DNA of 6,458 nucleotides, taken from Pseudofrankia asymbiotica (GTDB lineage Bacteria > Actinomycetota > Actinomycetes > Frankiales > Frankiaceae). The notes under the pieces are model-generated. The model was given only the letters and a program-made list of their open reading frames with translations, was not told the origin of the DNA and made no database searches. Every line of letters starts with the position of its first letter. Position 1 is the first letter of the stretch. Made by a program: the position numbers and the translations under genes. This document shows, piece after piece, positions 5,460-6,458 of the stretch. Where the stretch lies: positions 17,698 to 24,155 of the forward strand of contig NZ_MOMC01000053.1 in NCBI RefSeq assembly GCF_001983105.1, in the 5' to 3' direction.

Positions 5460-6029
5460 ACGAGAGTTCCCGATTCCACATGCCGATTTGGCATTTTCGC
5501 CCATCGCTACACTCCGCGACGATCAAGGACGAGCGGCCGACGGTGGCGGGCGCCCACACGTCCATCACGGACCCCGAAACTGTTTACTGAAGGTAAGCAA
5601 AACGAGTTTGCCAGCGCGCCCAAGCGGGTACGCAACGTGATTTTGACGAGGTCAGCGCCCGGCAACCTCACAACTCTCTCCGGGGCATTCCCCGCCCGAA
5701 ATGGCCATTAAGATCACCATCTGTAGTCGCTGAGGCACATACCCGCTGGTAATGGACATGCCGGCGATGCCGGAAACCGTCGACGCACTACTGTCCAGAC
5801 TGGGTGTCGCAACAGTGGCGCGAGCACTGGTCACGGGGACCATCGGTGACGCAGAGCCATGCAAACCGCGCGGACCACGCGATCATCGCCACAGGGCGCC
5901 CACTGCTAACCGACCACGCAGCGCTATCGGGAGGGGTGGGGCGTGGGGACTGGAAACCCAACAGTCACCGGAGCCTGGCCGGCGGCACCGCCGCCGGGGC
6001 CGCGCTCGAACAGTGACGAGGCCGAGGGC
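5460..6029. other. Spacer of about 570 bp without a convincing gene
   Basis: Base composition is less GC-rich than in the flanking genes, especially at about 5575-5650 and 5695-5760, as in promoter or leader regions. A -10-like TACACT occurs at 5508-5513. Two further hairpins are visible: GAGGT/ACCTC (5648-5652 with 5665-5669) and CGGGG/CCCCG with a CATT loop (5681-5694). The first contains GGCAACC, a string also found in SAM-binding RNAs, but the rest of such a structure is not recognisable. A frame at 5752-6033 overlaps the next start as ATGA, but it has weak third-position GC and no clear binding site, so I do not call it. The region probably holds the promoter and leader of the gene at 6030. 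Confidence 0.45.
5480..5497 (+). terminator. Weak hairpin with T-run, possible intrinsic terminator of cbs-metB
   Basis: ATGCC (5480-5484) pairs with GGCAT (5490-5494) around a five-base loop, and the stem runs directly into T residues at 5494-5497. This is a minimal rho-independent layout, about 45 bases after the metB stop. The stem is short, so it may act as backup to the hairpin just upstream or be fortuitous. Confidence 0.3.
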
Positions 6030-6458
6030 ATGACCCCGTCGGCTACCGGCACCGCCAGGCGGAAGGGCCCGGCGGGCGGCCAGGCGGGGGCGGCCAGCGA
6101 CGAGGCGCTGTCGACCGGCGAGCGCGCCGGGCGGCTGCTGCGCGAGCTGCTGACCGGCACCGCTGAATACCGCCGCATGTGGGAATCCCGAGTACGCCGG
6201 GCGAGCGCGCAGGAGCCGAGCTTCGCCGCGGTCGCCCGGGTGATCGCGGAGTACCTGTGGAATGCCGGCATCGTCTCCGAGGAGGACCAGGAACTCGACC
6301 GAGCACTCAAGGACCGGGTAAGCCGGGCTCTCGGCGGCGGCCGCATCTCCGCGCAGACGATGGAATGGTTCATCGAGGCGTTTGGGATGCGCCGGCATGA
6401 GGCCGGGCTCTGGGCGGCGTTCGCCGGCCTGACCGACCCGGGCGTCGACGTAAGTTCC
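6030..6458 (+). CDS. Unrecognised protein, 5' part only (143 codons, open at window end)
   Basis: No stop codon occurs before the window end. ATG 6030 follows GAGG (6018-6021) by 8 bases, with a second GAGGG closer in. Codon third positions are strongly GC-biased, supporting a real gene. The first 25 residues are Ala/Gly/Thr-rich and likely disordered. From about residue 28 a helical region starts (STGERAGRLLRELLTGT), followed by AVARVIAEYLWNAG, then ELDRALKDRVSRALGGGRIS and TMEWFIEAFGM, ending in an Ala/Trp-rich helix. The RVSRALGGGRIS..T...FIEAFGM spacing recalls the recognition part of XRE-like helix-turn-helix proteins that bind DNA or act as adaptors, but this is a pattern impression only. 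No signal peptide or membrane helix is visible in this part. The C-terminal domain that would identify the protein lies outside the window. Confidence 0.75.
   Translation, partial: MTPSATGTARRKGPAGGQAGAASDEALSTGERAGRLLRELLTGTAEYRRMWESRVRRASAQEPSFAAVARVIAEYLWNAGIVSEEDQELDRALKDRVSRALGGGRISAQTMEWFIEAFGMRRHEAGLWAAFAGLTDPGVDVSS

Noticed and set aside
5804..6016. 70-codon frame ending 13 bases before the gene at 6030
   Set aside because: GTG-type start without a binding site, overlaps another candidate frame, and the composition is not gene-like.
5752..6033. 93-codon frame with ATGA overlap to the gene at 6030
   Set aside because: The overlap is suggestive and the first 25 residues look protein-like. 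However, third-position GC is well below that of neighbouring genes, no clear binding site is visible, and the second half is Arg/Pro-rich.

Overview
The window is very GC-rich DNA (mostly G or C at third codon positions in the confident genes) and has a clear actinobacterial character. A DUF397 protein, a stand-alone UBP-type zinc-finger protein and a cbs-metB pair together suggest a filamentous or related actinomycete. A Frankia-like organism is my best guess, but this is inference from gene content and style, not a search result.

Layout: (1) Positions 1-583 hold no convincing gene. They carry a 12-bp perfect palindrome just upstream of an extended -10-like hexamer (104-131) and an 18-bp-period tandem repeat (271-341). 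(2) 584-1659 (+) holds a small DUF397 protein followed by an unrecognised protein of about 260 residues, probably one transcription unit. (3) 1735-1765 is a strong hairpin between convergent genes. (4) 1784-2041 (-) encodes an 85-residue UBP-type zinc-finger protein. (5) 2042-2587 is a gene-free stretch of about 545 bp. It contains a G-quadruplex-type motif, a 12-bp direct repeat, and a roughly 315-bp imperfect inverted repeat with GAGCGAAGCGAG-type modules that resembles a MITE-like or structured repeat element. (6) 2588-5436 (+) is a translationally coupled pair, cystathionine beta-synthase (cbs) and a cystathionine gamma-synthase/lyase (metB family). (7) 5430-6029 contains terminator-like hairpins, then a less GC-rich spacer without a convincing gene. 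(8) From 6030 (+) an unrecognised gene runs off the window end.

The only pair whose joint function is clear is cbs-metB. CBS condenses homocysteine with serine to cystathionine, and a gamma-lyase would split that to cysteine (reverse transsulfuration). Two active-site glutamates in the MetB-family protein (E55 and E374) match the lyase pattern rather than the E. coli MetB synthase pattern, which fits this reading. I see no defence system, CRISPR array, rRNA or tRNA. The least explained items are the protein next to DUF397, the intergenic inverted-repeat element, and the truncated last gene.
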